DNA of 64,000 bases, from assembly GCF_900090245.1 (NCBI RefSeq), contig NZ_FMDN01000009.1, forward strand, positions 1 through 64,000, in the 5' to 3' direction. The stretch's first letter is position 1. Each line of letters begins with the position of its first letter. This document shows, piece by piece, positions 40,948 to 48,647 of this stretch. The notes under the pieces are model-generated. The model made no database searches, was not told where the DNA came from, and worked only from the letters and a program-made list of their open reading frames with translations. The translations under genes were made by a program, and so were the position numbers. The stretch comes from Micromonospora halophytica (GTDB taxonomy: Bacteria > Actinomycetota > Actinomycetes > Mycobacteriales > Micromonosporaceae).

Positions 40948-42519
40948 TCACGCAGACCCTTCCTCAAAAATGACCTCACCGCGCAGCACCGTGCGCCGGC
41001 ACACCGGCAACGGCGTCGGATCCTGCGGACCCCGCACCTCCGGGTCCTCCGCCTGCAACACCGGCAGACCCCGCTCCACCCCCGCCGGCGCCGACCACAC
41101 CGCGAACGTCGCCGGCGCCCCCAACGCCAGCACACCCTCGTTGTCCAGGTGCACCGCCCGCCAACCACCCCGGGTGTGCGCGGCGAACGCCGCCCGCACA
41201 CTCATCCGCTGCACCGGATTGTGATGCGCCACCGCCGCCCGCACCGAACCCCACGGATCCAACGGCGTCACCGGCGAATCCGACCCGAACGCCAACGCCA
41301 CCCCGACCGCGTGCATCGCCCCCATCGGATTCGACTCCAACGACCGGTCCAACCCCAACCGCGACTCGTACATCCGCCCCGCGCCACCCCACAACCGGTC
41401 GAACGCCGGCTGCACCGACGCCACGATCCCGAACTCCACGAACCCGGCGATCAACCGCCTGCTCATGATCTCCGCGTGCTCCACCCGGTGCCGCGCCGCC
41501 CGCAGCCGATCCACACCCAGCTTCTCCGCCGCCTGCCCGAACCCGTCCAGCACCGTCGAGATCGCGGCGTCACCGATGGCGTGGAAACCGCCCTGCAAAC
41601 CGTGCGCCGCGCAGTCCAGCAGATGGTCCCGCACCTGCTCGGCGCTCACGTACCCGTGCCCGCACGCCCCCGGCTCCCCGTCCAGGTACGCCGCCGACAC
41701 GTGCGCGGTACGGGACCCCAGCGCCCCGTCGGCGAACAGGTCCCCGCCGGCGCCGACCGCCCCGAGCTCCCGGGCCCGCGCCGCACCCAGCAGCTCACCC
41801 CAGTACCCGTATACCTCCGGCACCCCGGCCCCGGAGATGCCCAGCAGCCCGGTGAAGTCCTCCTCGTCGGAGATCTCCGGCCCACCGCACTCGTGCACCG
41901 CGGCAATTCCCAGTGACGCCGCGTGCTCCAGCGCCCGCCGCTGCGCCGCGACCCGCTGCGGGCGGGTCACCGACGCGAACGCCGCCGCCCGCACCACATG
42001 ATGCGCATCCCGACGCAGCCACCCCGACACGTCGAACCCCGCCGCAGCAGCCGCCTCCGGACACGCCGCCAACAACGCCCGCGACACCAACGCCGAATGG
42101 ATCGACGCCTGCGACAGGTACACCCGACGCCCACCAGCCGCCCGACCCACCTCGTCGGCGTCCGGCAGCCGCCCGTCCACCCAGCCCGACTCGTCCCAGC
42201 CGTGCCCCAGCACCACCGCATCCGACGGCAGCCCCGCCGCGAACACCGACACCGCGTCCAACAGCTCACCCGCCGACCGCACCGACGACAGATCCAGCCC
42301 CGACAGGGCCAGACCAGTGTCGGTGGCATGCACATGCGCGTCCACGAACGCCGGCGTCACCAGCGCCCCGTCCAACTCCACCACCCGGTCCGCCACCGGC
42401 GCATCCGCATCGGCACCCAACCAGGCGATCCGACCGTCACGCACCAGCAGCGCCGTCGCGCTCGGCTCCGCAGGACAGTGCAGCACTCCACCGCGATACA
42501 ACGTCGAGGGGTTCGTCAT
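40948..42519 (-). CDS. YtcJ-like metal-dependent amidohydrolase
   Basis: A 523-residue amidohydrolase-superfamily protein from ATG 42519. The metal-binding H-x-H is VTPAFVDAHVHATDTGLAL. Further ligands lie in GGFHAIGDAAISTVLDGF, RHRVEHAEIM and VALAFGSDSPVTPLDPWGSV. This pattern matches YtcJ/AepA-type N-substituted amide hydrolases. It sits 5 nt after kdd and before kamD, so it is co-transcribed with the lysine genes, although it has no known step in lysine fermentation. It might release lysine or beta-lysine from an N-acylated form, or open a cyclised intermediate. That role is speculation. Confidence 0.87.
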   Translation of the reverse strand: MTNPSTLYRGGVLHCPAEPSATALLVRDGRIAWLGADADAPVADRVVELDGALVTPAFVDAHVHATDTGLALSGLDLSSVRSAGELLDAVSVFAAGLPSDAVVLGHGWDESGWVDGRLPDADEVGRAAGGRRVYLSQASIHSALVSRALLAACPEAAAAAGFDVSGWLRRDAHHVVRAAAFASVTRPQRVAAQRRALEHAASLGIAAVHECGGPEISDEEDFTGLLGISGAGVPEVYGYWGELLGAARARELGAVGAGGDLFADGALGSRTAHVSAAYLDGEPGACGHGYVSAEQVRDHLLDCAAHGLQGGFHAIGDAAISTVLDGFGQAAEKLGVDRLRAARHRVEHAEIMSRRLIAGFVEFGIVASVQPAFDRLWGGAGRMYESRLGLDRSLESNPMGAMHAVGVALAFGSDSPVTPLDPWGSVRAAVAHHNPVQRMSVRAAFAAHTRGGWRAVHLDNEGVLALGAPATFAVWSAPAGVERGLPVLQAEDPEVRGPQDPTPLPVCRRTVLRGEVIFEEGSA

Positions 42520-42524
42520 GGCAC

Positions 42525-43586
42525 TCAGTCTGCCGCCAACCGGGCCTCGAAGAGCGCACGGACCCCAGGCTCGGAACGCAGCAGACCCAACGCCACCTCG
42601 GCGTGCCCCGGCACGTACCCGTTGCCCACCAGCATCGTCACGTCCGCCGCCAGGCCCTCCGCGCCCAACGCCGCCGCCGCGAAGCTCGTCGCCATCGAGA
42701 AGAAGATCACCGTACCGCCGTCCGCCGTGGCCAGCACCGCCCCGTGCTCACAACCCGGCACATCCACGCAGACCACCGTCACGTCCGCCGGCACCCCCAA
42801 CGCCGACGTCACCGCCGTCGACAACGCCACCGGATCCCGCGCGTCGGCCAACGCCACCACATCCGCCAACCCAGCCCCGAGCAGCGCCTCCCGCTCCGCC
42901 TCCACCGGCACCACCCCGACGCTACGACCCGCCCCCGCCCGCCGCGCCGCCGCCAACGACAGCGACCCGCTCTTGCCGGCCCCACCGATCACCGCCACTG
43001 TCACCGGCGTCGGATCACCCGCCCGCTGCCGCCGCGCCACATGCTCGGCGACCACCCGCGCGGTCAGCGCCGGCGCCCCACACACGTCCAGCACCGCCAG
43101 CGACAGCTCCGGGTGCAGGTCCGACGGCAGCACCGCGGCGATGGACCGGGCGAACAGGATCGCGTACCCGTCGCACGGCACCTGCTCGCTGCGCCCGTCC
43201 CAGCGGGCCAGCCCGTCGAGGATCGTCAGCGGCGTCAAGGTCAGCGACACCAGCGTCGCCACCCGGTCACCGACCGTCAACTGCAACGGCGATCGCCGGC
43301 CGACCTCCTCCACCGTGCCGATCAGCATGCCGCCCGAGCCGGTCACCGGGTTCTGCATCTTGCCCCGGGTGGAGACGATGTCGAGGACCTCGGCCCGAAC
43401 CTTCTCCCCGTCGCCGCCGTGCTTCTCCGACAACTGCCGGAAGCTCGCCGCGTCCAGGTTCAACCGCTGCACCCGGATGCGCACCTCGTTCGGCGCGATC
43501 CGCGGGTCGGCGTCCAACCGCCACGCCGCCTGCGGCAGCACCCCCGCCGGTTCCACAACGCGGTGCAGACCCACCGGTGACGTCAC
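42525..43586 (-). CDS. kdd: L-erythro-3,5-diaminohexanoate dehydrogenase
   Basis: A 353-residue NAD(P)-dependent dehydrogenase from GTG 43586, with GGGGAGG upstream. The diagnostic N-terminus GLHRVVEPAGVLPQAAWRLD, the KMQNPVTGSGGMLIGTVEEVG segment, and the nucleotide-binding VAVIGGAGKSGSLSLAAARRAGA match Kdd of lysine fermenters. GGTVIFFSMATSFAAAALGAEG is another family block. It oxidises 3,5-diaminohexanoate to 5-amino-3-oxohexanoate. It is first in the leftward operon, divergent from kamA. An AT-rich inverted repeat fills the shared promoter region. Confidence 0.94.
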   Translation of the reverse strand: MTSPVGLHRVVEPAGVLPQAAWRLDADPRIAPNEVRIRVQRLNLDAASFRQLSEKHGGDGEKVRAEVLDIVSTRGKMQNPVTGSGGMLIGTVEEVGRRSPLQLTVGDRVATLVSLTLTPLTILDGLARWDGRSEQVPCDGYAILFARSIAAVLPSDLHPELSLAVLDVCGAPALTARVVAEHVARRQRAGDPTPVTVAVIGGAGKSGSLSLAAARRAGAGRSVGVVPVEAEREALLGAGLADVVALADARDPVALSTAVTSALGVPADVTVVCVDVPGCEHGAVLATADGGTVIFFSMATSFAAAALGAEGLAADVTMLVGNGYVPGHAEVALGLLRSEPGVRALFEARLAAD

Positions 43587-43638
43587 GCCGACCTCCCCTG
43601 TCCAGCCGCTCGAAGCCCTGGCCAGGACTCGCGTCGCG

Positions 43639-43680
43639 GGAAAACTTCCGGCAGACTAATTTCTTCACCGGATATTTTCC
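43639..43680. promoter_or_regulatory. AT-rich inverted repeat in the kdd/kamA promoter region
   Basis: Arms GGAAAACTTCCGG (43639-43651) and CCGGATATTTTCC (43668-43680) are complementary at 11 of 13 positions around a 16-nt AT-rich spacer. It is the least GC-rich patch of the region and symmetrical between the two operons. It is probably a shared operator for a regulator not identified here. No cobalamin-riboswitch-like segment was seen. Confidence 0.6.
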
Positions 43681-43729
43681 AGTAGCCTACGGGCCGCTGA
43701 TCATCTGCACCACGCACCGAGGAGGGGCC

Positions 43730-45136
43730 GTGACCCAGACCCAACCGGTTGAGACCATCCCTCAACCCCGTCACGCCCCGGTCGCGGCGCCGACCGCCGG
43801 GCAGCCGTACGAATACCGCCGCAGCCCCCTGGTCGAACCCGACTGGACCCGCTTCCCCGGCTGGCGCCACATCACCCGCGAGCAGTGGGAGAACGCCCAG
43901 TGGCAACGCGTCAACTGCGTCAAGAACCTCAAGCAGCTGCGCACCGTACTCGGTGACCTCGTCGACGAGACCTTCTACGCCGACCTCGAGGCCGACCAGA
44001 AGGCCCTGGCCACCATGTCCATGCTGGTGCCGCCGCAGATGCTCAACACCATGGTCCCGTTCGCCCCGATGAGCACCGAGGCGTTCCTCGCCGACCCGGT
44101 ACGGCGCTACATGATCCCCGTCGCCTCCGACCGGCGCACCGACTGGCCGTCGCACCCGTACGCCAGCCGCGACAGCCTGCACGAGCACGACATGTGGGTC
44201 GCCGAAGGCCTCACCCACCGCTACCCCACCAAGGTCCTCGCCGAGCTGCTCTCCACCTGCCCCCAGTACTGCGGGCACTGCACCCGCATGGACCTGGTCG
44301 GCAACTCCACCCCCGCCGTCGACAAGCTCAAGCTCACCCTCAAGCCCGTCGACCGCTACGACGCCCACATCGCGTACCTCAAGGCCCACCCCGGCGTCCG
44401 CGACGTCGTCGTCTCCGGCGGCGACGTGGCCAACGTGCCGTGGAAGAACCTCGAGTCGTACCTGATGCGGCTGCTGGAGATCGAGACCATCCGCGACATC
44501 CGGCTCGCCACCAAGGCGCTCATGGGCCTGCCGCAGCACTGGCTCCAGCCCGACGTCGTCGAGGGCCTGGAGCGGGTCGCCCGCACCGCCGCCCGGCGCG
44601 GCGTCAACCTCGCCATCCACACCCACGTCAACCACGCCCAGTCGATCACCCCACTGGTCGCCCGGGCCGCCCAGACCGCCCTCGACGTCGGCGTACGCGA
44701 CGTGCGCAACCAGGGCGTGCTCATGCGCGGCGTCAACGCCACCGCCCCCGACCTGCTCGACCTCTGCTTCGCGCTGCAGGGTGAGGCGGGCATCCTGCCG
44801 TACTACTTCTACATGTGCGACATGATCCCCAACGCCGAGCACTGGCGGGTCCCGGTCTGGCACGCCCAGCAGCTCCAGCACGACATCATGGGCTACCTGC
44901 CCGGCTACGCCACCCCGCGGATCGTCTGCGACGTCCCGTTCGTCGGCAAGCGCTGGGTGCACATGCTCACCGAGTACGACCGCGAGCGCGGCATCTCGTA
45001 CTGGACCAAGAACTACCGCACCTCGATCGAGTCGGCCGACCTGGAGGCGCTGAACAAGCGCTACGCCTACTACGACCCGATCGACACCCTGCCCGAGTCC
45101 GGCCAGACCTGGTGGAGGGCCCACCACAACGACTGA
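43730..45136 (+). CDS. kamA: Lysine 2,3-aminomutase-like radical SAM enzyme
   Basis: A 468-residue protein from GTG 43730, with GAGGAGGGG upstream. The radical-SAM [4Fe-4S] motif is CPQYCGHC (Cys177, 181, 184), followed by TRMDLVGN instead of the usual T-R-R-R. DVVVSGGDVANVPWKNLESYLMRLLE is the conserved GGD region, and HTHVNHAQSITP and GVRDVRNQGVLMRGVN are also KamA-like. The PLP lysine is normally in P-G-G-G-G-K; here that region reads DVPFVGKRW, leaving Lys407 as the likely equivalent. It should convert L-lysine to L-beta-lysine, feeding KamDE and Kdd, which are divergently encoded. The altered motif places it in a divergent subfamily. A strong hairpin follows. Confidence 0.87.
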   Translation: MTQTQPVETIPQPRHAPVAAPTAGQPYEYRRSPLVEPDWTRFPGWRHITREQWENAQWQRVNCVKNLKQLRTVLGDLVDETFYADLEADQKALATMSMLVPPQMLNTMVPFAPMSTEAFLADPVRRYMIPVASDRRTDWPSHPYASRDSLHEHDMWVAEGLTHRYPTKVLAELLSTCPQYCGHCTRMDLVGNSTPAVDKLKLTLKPVDRYDAHIAYLKAHPGVRDVVVSGGDVANVPWKNLESYLMRLLEIETIRDIRLATKALMGLPQHWLQPDVVEGLERVARTAARRGVNLAIHTHVNHAQSITPLVARAAQTALDVGVRDVRNQGVLMRGVNATAPDLLDLCFALQGEAGILPYYFYMCDMIPNAEHWRVPVWHAQQLQHDIMGYLPGYATPRIVCDVPFVGKRWVHMLTEYDRERGISYWTKNYRTSIESADLEALNKRYAYYDPIDTLPESGQTWWRAHHND

Positions 45137-45149
45137 CCTCTCGACGTAC

Positions 45150-45188
45150 GACGAGCGGCCTGCGGGGTATCCCCGCAGGCCGCTCGTC
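45150..45188. terminator. Bidirectional terminator between kamA and csbD
   Basis: Perfect 18-bp arms (45150-45167 and 45171-45188) around a TAT loop, 14 nt after the kamA stop and 11 nt beyond the csbD stop. Confidence 0.93.
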
Positions 45189-45199
45189 ACGTCCGACGG

Positions 45200-45391
45200 T
45201 CAGCGCATCGCGTCCCGTACGTCCTTGCCGGCCTCCTTGACGTGCTCGCCGGCCTGCCGGGCGCGCGCGCCGCTGCGCTCCTCGGCGCCCTCGGCGCGCA
45301 GCCGCTCGTTGTCGGTGGCGCTGCCGATCCGCTCCTTCGCCACGCCGGTCAGCTCCTGCGCCTTGCTCTTCGCCTTGTCGGTGAAGCTCAT
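45200..45391 (-). CDS. CsbD-family stress protein
   Basis: A 63-residue hydrophilic helical protein from ATG 45391, with AGGAGG 5 nt upstream. MSFTDKAKSKAQELTGVAKERIGSATDNERLRAEGAEERS is the CsbD pattern, a two-helix repeat of A-K-x-x-x-G-x-x-K-E-x-x-G-x-x-T. CsbD genes are general-stress genes in many bacteria, and the biochemical function is not known. It is monocistronic and converges with kamA across a shared terminator. Confidence 0.88.
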   Translation of the reverse strand: MSFTDKAKSKAQELTGVAKERIGSATDNERLRAEGAEERSGARARQAGEHVKEAGKDVRDAMR

Positions 45392-45528
45392 GTCGCCTCC
45401 TGCCGTTGCTCCGGCGGTCCACGGGGCCGTCCGCCCCGCTGCCGTTGCGTCCCCGACCCGTCGGCGCCGAAACCGGCGGTTCCTGGTGACGTGCTGAGCC
45501 TGTGTGCGGTCTTGCACACCGTAGGGCA

Positions 45529-45543
45529 TCCTAGGACACTAGG
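45529..45543. repeat. CTAG-containing 15-nt direct repeat, left copy
   Basis: TCCTAGGACACTAGG differs at one base from the copy at 45835. It contains the palindrome TCCTAGGA. Confidence 0.6.
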
Positions 45544-45834
45544 GGAAGCGCATCCTGGCGGGCAGGAAGCTGCCGCCGGCGTGTGCGGGTCCCGACCCGC
45601 TGGCGCCGACCGGTGGGGCGATGGATCGGCGAGGAGACGCCGGTTGGGGCGCGCGGGCGGGTGGCAGGTGGCTTCGGTGGCAGCTGCTGTCGCCCGGGCG
45701 GCAACACGTGCACCCGAAGCGCGGTCCGCCACGCCCGTCCCCTACCACCGCGCGCCGGGTCTGCACTGCCCCGCGCCGTCGCGCCCCGTCCCGGTGAGGT
45801 CGTGACCGCCGGACGGGCCACATCCTGCTGGGCG

Positions 45835-45849
45835 TCCTAGGACAATAGG
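45835..45849. repeat. CTAG-containing 15-nt direct repeat, right copy
   Basis: TCCTAGGACAATAGG, here inside the perfect 10-bp palindrome GTCCTAGGAC (45834-45843). Centre-to-centre distance to the left copy is 306 bp. Confidence 0.6.
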
Positions 45850-45897
45850 TAGGAGGTGGGTGCCGAGGCGGTCGCCCGGGACTGGTTGACTGGGGGC

Positions 45898-46464
45898 ATG
45901 AGCGAGATCCTCCTGGTTCGGCACGGCGAGACCACCTGGAGCGCCAGCCACCGGCACACCTCGTACACCGACCTGGAGCTGACCCCCGACGGCGAGCGGC
46001 AGGCCCGCGCGCTCGGTGCGGTGCTCGTCGGGCGGCGCTTCGCCCGGGTGCTGGCCAGCCCTCGCAAACGGGCCCTGCGCACCGCACAGCTCGCCGGCCT
46101 CACCGTGGACCGCACCGACGAGGACCTGGCCGAGTGGAACTACGGCCGGTACGAGGGGCGCAGCACCGCAGACATCCACGACGAACACCCGCACTGGAAC
46201 ATCTGGACCGACGGCTGCCCCGACGGCGAGGCCCCCGAGCAGGTCGGCGAGCGGGTCGACCGACTGCTCACCCGGATCACGCCCCTGCTGGACCTGGGCA
46301 GCGTCGCGCTGGTCGGGCACGCACACTGCCTGCGGGTCGTCGGGGCCCGCTGGATCGGCCTGCCGCCGTCGGCCGGGGGGAAACTGCGACTGGACACCGC
46401 CACCGTGAGCGTGCTCGGCCACGAGCACGGGCGGCGGGTGATCCTGCGCTGGAACGGCCGCTGA
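45898..46464 (+). CDS. Histidine phosphatase-family protein
   Basis: A 188-residue enzyme from ATG 45898. The R-H-G signature is EILLVRHGETTWS. The second catalytic region is DEDLAEWNYGRYEGR (acid), and the distal His is VALVGHAHCLRVVGARWIGL. Other motifs (ASPRKRALRTAQLAGL) fit the phosphoglycerate-mutase-like phosphatase branch, CobC/GpmB type. CobC-type members dephosphorylate alpha-ribazole phosphate in cobalamin synthesis, but no other cob genes are nearby and the substrate is open. It converges with the Lrp gene, with only 5 nt between stops. Confidence 0.9.
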   Translation: MSEILLVRHGETTWSASHRHTSYTDLELTPDGERQARALGAVLVGRRFARVLASPRKRALRTAQLAGLTVDRTDEDLAEWNYGRYEGRSTADIHDEHPHWNIWTDGCPDGEAPEQVGERVDRLLTRITPLLDLGSVALVGHAHCLRVVGARWIGLPPSAGGKLRLDTATVSVLGHEHGRRVILRWNGR

Positions 46465-46469
46465 ACGGC

Positions 46470-46949
46470 TCAGCCGCCGTCGCGGGGACGCCGGGCCGAC
46501 TCCCCCAACAGGATCTTCGGCGGGCGCGCCTCGTACGGGGTGGAGAGCACCACCGTGGTGCGGGTGGTGACGTTCGCCGACGTACGGATCTCCTGGAGCA
46601 CCCGTTCCAGGTCCGCCGGGCCGGCCACCCGCACCAGCAGCAGGTAGAAGTCCTCCCCCGCCACCGAGTAGCAGGAGTCGATCTCCGGCAGGTGGGCCAG
46701 CCGCTCGGGGGCGTCGTCCGGCTGGGAGGGGTCGAACGGGCGGATCGCCACGAACGCGGTCAGCGGCAGGTCCAGCGCCTCGAAGGAGACCTTCGCGGCG
46801 TACCCGTGGATGACCCCGCGCTGCTCCAGCCGGCGGACCCGCTGGTGCACCGCGGACACCGACAACCCCACCCTCTCGGCCAGATCCGTGTACGACAGCC
46901 GGCCGTCAGCGGTCAGCGCGGCGACGATGGCACGGTCGATCTCCTCCAC
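46470..46949 (-). CDS. Lrp/AsnC-family transcriptional regulator
   Basis: A 159-residue regulator from GTG 46949, with GGTAGG 10 nt upstream. The N-terminal helix-turn-helix is VEEIDRAIVAALTADGRLSYTDLAERVGLSVSAVHQRVRRLEQRGVIHGY. The C-terminal RAM ligand-binding domain is LPLTAFVAIRPFD, IDSCYSVAGEDFYLLLVRV, LERVLQEIRTSANVTTRTTVVLS. Lrp/AsnC proteins respond to amino acids. It lies 1.3 kb from kamA and is the only amino-acid-type regulator near the lysine cluster, so it is a candidate controller of those operons. The distance makes this uncertain. Confidence 0.93.
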   Translation of the reverse strand: MEEIDRAIVAALTADGRLSYTDLAERVGLSVSAVHQRVRRLEQRGVIHGYAAKVSFEALDLPLTAFVAIRPFDPSQPDDAPERLAHLPEIDSCYSVAGEDFYLLLVRVAGPADLERVLQEIRTSANVTTRTTVVLSTPYEARPPKILLGESARRPRDGG

Positions 46950-47002
46950 GGCGTGCAACCTACCCGGTGCGACGCTCCCATGGTGGACGGGCCCGCCGGC
47001 GG

Positions 47003-47224
47003 TCACGCTCCGCGTGCCGTCCGGTCGCGCACCGCGTCCGCCGCGAAGTGCAGCACCTCCGTCATGTCCTCCTCGTCGAGGAAGGGCAGATCGGTGAGGA
47101 TGTCCGTGACGGACATGCCGTCGGCCATCATCGCCAGGATGGTGGCGACCGGGACCCGGGACTGCCGCACGCAGGGCGCGCCGCCCATCACCTCGGGGTC
47201 GACGGTGATCCGTGGGAAGGCCAT
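47003..47224 (-). CDS. DUF433 (antitoxin-like) protein
   Basis: A 73-residue protein from ATG 47224. FPRITVDPEVMGGAPCVRQSRVPVATILAMMADGMSVTDILTDLPFLDEEDMTEVLHFAAD is a complete DUF433 domain, with the GG-x-P-x-x-x-x-x-R-V-P-V motif and the helical D-I-L-x-x-x-P-x-L segment. DUF433 proteins are usually antitoxin-like partners of a PIN-type DUF5615 toxin. No such toxin gene adjoins here; upstream is an acyl-CoA dehydrogenase (9-nt gap) and downstream the Lrp gene. It may be an orphan or have another DNA-binding role. Confidence 0.82.
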   Translation of the reverse strand: MAFPRITVDPEVMGGAPCVRQSRVPVATILAMMADGMSVTDILTDLPFLDEEDMTEVLHFAADAVRDRTARGA

Positions 47225-47233
47225 CGGGCCAGG

Positions 47234-48376
47234 TCAGCCCTTGGCCAGCGCGCGGGAGATGACCAGCCGCTGGATCTGGTTGGTGCCCTCGACGATCTGG
47301 AGCACCTTCGCCTCCCGCATGTACCGCTCGACCGGGTGGTCGGCGACGTAGCCGGCCCCGCCGAGCACCTGCACGGCGTCGGTGGTCACCCGCATCGCCA
47401 TGTCGGTGGCGAAGAGCTTCGCCTTCGCCGCCTCGATGGAGTAAGGCCGGCCGGCGTCGCGCAGCCGGGCCGCGGAGAGCATCAACGCCCGGGCCGCGGA
47501 TATCGCGGTGGCGTGGTCGGCGAGGTTGAAGCCGAGGCCCTGGAAATCGATGATCGGACGGCCGAACTGCTGCCGCTGCGTGGCGTAGCCGACGGCGTAG
47601 TCCAGCGCCGCCTGGGCCAGCCCGACCGCGCAGGCGGCGATGCCGAGGCGGCCGGAGTCCAGCGCCGACATGGCGATGGTGAAGCCCACCCCCTCGCCGC
47701 CGATCAGCCGGTCGGCCGGCACCCGGGCACCGTCGAAGGCGATCTGCGCCACCGGGGAGGCGTGCAGGCCCATGGTGCGCTCCGCGGCCTGCGGCAGGAT
47801 GCCGGGGGTGGCGCGGTCGGCGAGCAGGCAGGAGATGCCCTTCGGGCCGGGCCCGCCGGTGCGGCAGAAGATGTTGTAGAAGTCGGCGACCCGGGCGTGG
47901 GTGATCCACGCCTTGGTGCCGGTGACCACATAGGCGTCGCCGTCGCGGACGGCCTTCGTGGTCAGCGACGCGGCGTCCGAACCACCCTGCGGCTCGGAGA
48001 GGCAGTACGCGCCGAGCAGCTCGCCGCCGATCATGTCGGGCAGCAGCTTGCGCTGGGCGTCGCTGCCGAACTGCGCCACCGGGTAGCAGGAGAGGGTGTG
48101 CACGCTGACCGCCTCGGCCACGGCGAGCCAGCGGCTGGCCAGGATCTCCAGCACCTGGAGGTATACCTCGTACGGCTGGGCGGCGCCGCCGTGCTCCTCG
48201 GCGTACGGCAGGCCGAGCAGGCCGGCCCGGCCGAGGGTGCGCAGCACCTCGCGGGGGAACTCGGCGCGCTCCTCGAAGCCGGCCGCCTTCGGGGCCAGCT
48301 CACGATCGGCGAGTTCGGTGGCGAGGTCGAGCAGGTCGTGGGCCTCGTCGGTGGGGAGGATCCGGTCGACAGTCAT
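47234..48376 (-). CDS. Acyl-CoA dehydrogenase
   Basis: A 380-residue flavoenzyme from ATG 48376. The FAD and substrate motifs are GAYCLSEPQGGSDAASLTTKA, KAWITHARVADFYNIFCRTG, LDSGRLGIAACAVGLAQAALDYAVGYATQRQQFGRPI, and IEAAKAKLFATDMAMRVTTDAVQVLGGAGYVADHPVERYMREAK. The catalytic base Glu sits in IVEGTNQIQR at the position used by short- and branched-chain enzymes. It should oxidise short or branched acyl-CoA to the enoyl-CoA. It is followed closely by the DUF433 gene. It might accept butyryl-CoA, which would connect to crotonyl-CoA from Kal, but that link is speculative. Confidence 0.94.
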   Translation of the reverse strand: MTVDRILPTDEAHDLLDLATELADRELAPKAAGFEERAEFPREVLRTLGRAGLLGLPYAEEHGGAAQPYEVYLQVLEILASRWLAVAEAVSVHTLSCYPVAQFGSDAQRKLLPDMIGGELLGAYCLSEPQGGSDAASLTTKAVRDGDAYVVTGTKAWITHARVADFYNIFCRTGGPGPKGISCLLADRATPGILPQAAERTMGLHASPVAQIAFDGARVPADRLIGGEGVGFTIAMSALDSGRLGIAACAVGLAQAALDYAVGYATQRQQFGRPIIDFQGLGFNLADHATAISAARALMLSAARLRDAGRPYSIEAAKAKLFATDMAMRVTTDAVQVLGGAGYVADHPVERYMREAKVLQIVEGTNQIQRLVISRALAKG

Positions 48377-48576
48377 GGCGCGATGAGCTCCGTCGGGGTG
48401 GTGGTGAGCCGCTGCCCGCGAGCCGTGGTGCGGCCGGCGGGGTCCTCGGTGCGGGTGCCGGACCGGCCGGACAGGTCGATGCCGTGGCCGGTGCCCGACG
48501 CGGGCGCGACCGGACGCCCGGCGGTGGCCGGGGCCACGACCGGTCGGGCGGCGGTGCGCGGCGCGTCGGTTCCCAC
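48373..48576 (-). CDS. Possible small hypothetical protein overlapping the acyl-CoA dehydrogenase start
   Basis: A 67-codon open frame (GTG 48576) ending in an ATGA overlap with the dehydrogenase start, a pattern typical of real operons here. The composition is low-complexity (Ala, Thr, Arg, Gly, Pro), with no recognisable domain, and no good ribosome site is seen. It may be only an upstream leader. Low confidence. Confidence 0.25.
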   Translation of the reverse strand: MGTDAPRTAARPVVAPATAGRPVAPASGTGHGIDLSGRSGTRTEDPAGRTTARGQRLTTTPTELIAP

Positions 48577-48647
48577 CCCGCCAGCTTAACGGTCGTTCGG
48601 GAACGGACCTACCCCGGATCGTCCCGCCGGACGCGGGGCGGGGCGGC

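Larger units (their letters stand above)
45392..45897. other. Intergenic region with two TCCTAGGACA direct repeats
   Basis: No gene in these 506 nt is supported; the open frames present have no ribosome site and no recognisable protein. The notable content is two 15-nt direct repeats carrying the rare CTAG tetranucleotide. The right copy lies just upstream of the AGGAGG of the phosphatase gene. The left copy lies about 140 nt upstream of csbD. Confidence 0.5.

Noticed and set aside
42317..43729. Very long N-terminal extension of kamA
   Set aside because: The extension is Pro/Thr/Ser-rich sequence antisense to kdd. The GTG at 43730 has a strong ribosome site and begins the normal protein.
45583..45840. 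85-codon plus-strand ORF in the csbD/phosphatase gap
   Set aside because: No ribosome site, and Arg/Pro/Gly composition typical of non-coding frames in GC-rich DNA.
45898..46464. Histidine phosphatase as CobC acting with the cobalamin-dependent mutase
   Set aside because: The motifs fit many phosphatases, no other cobalamin-synthesis gene is nearby, and a strong terminator and csbD separate it from the kam cluster.
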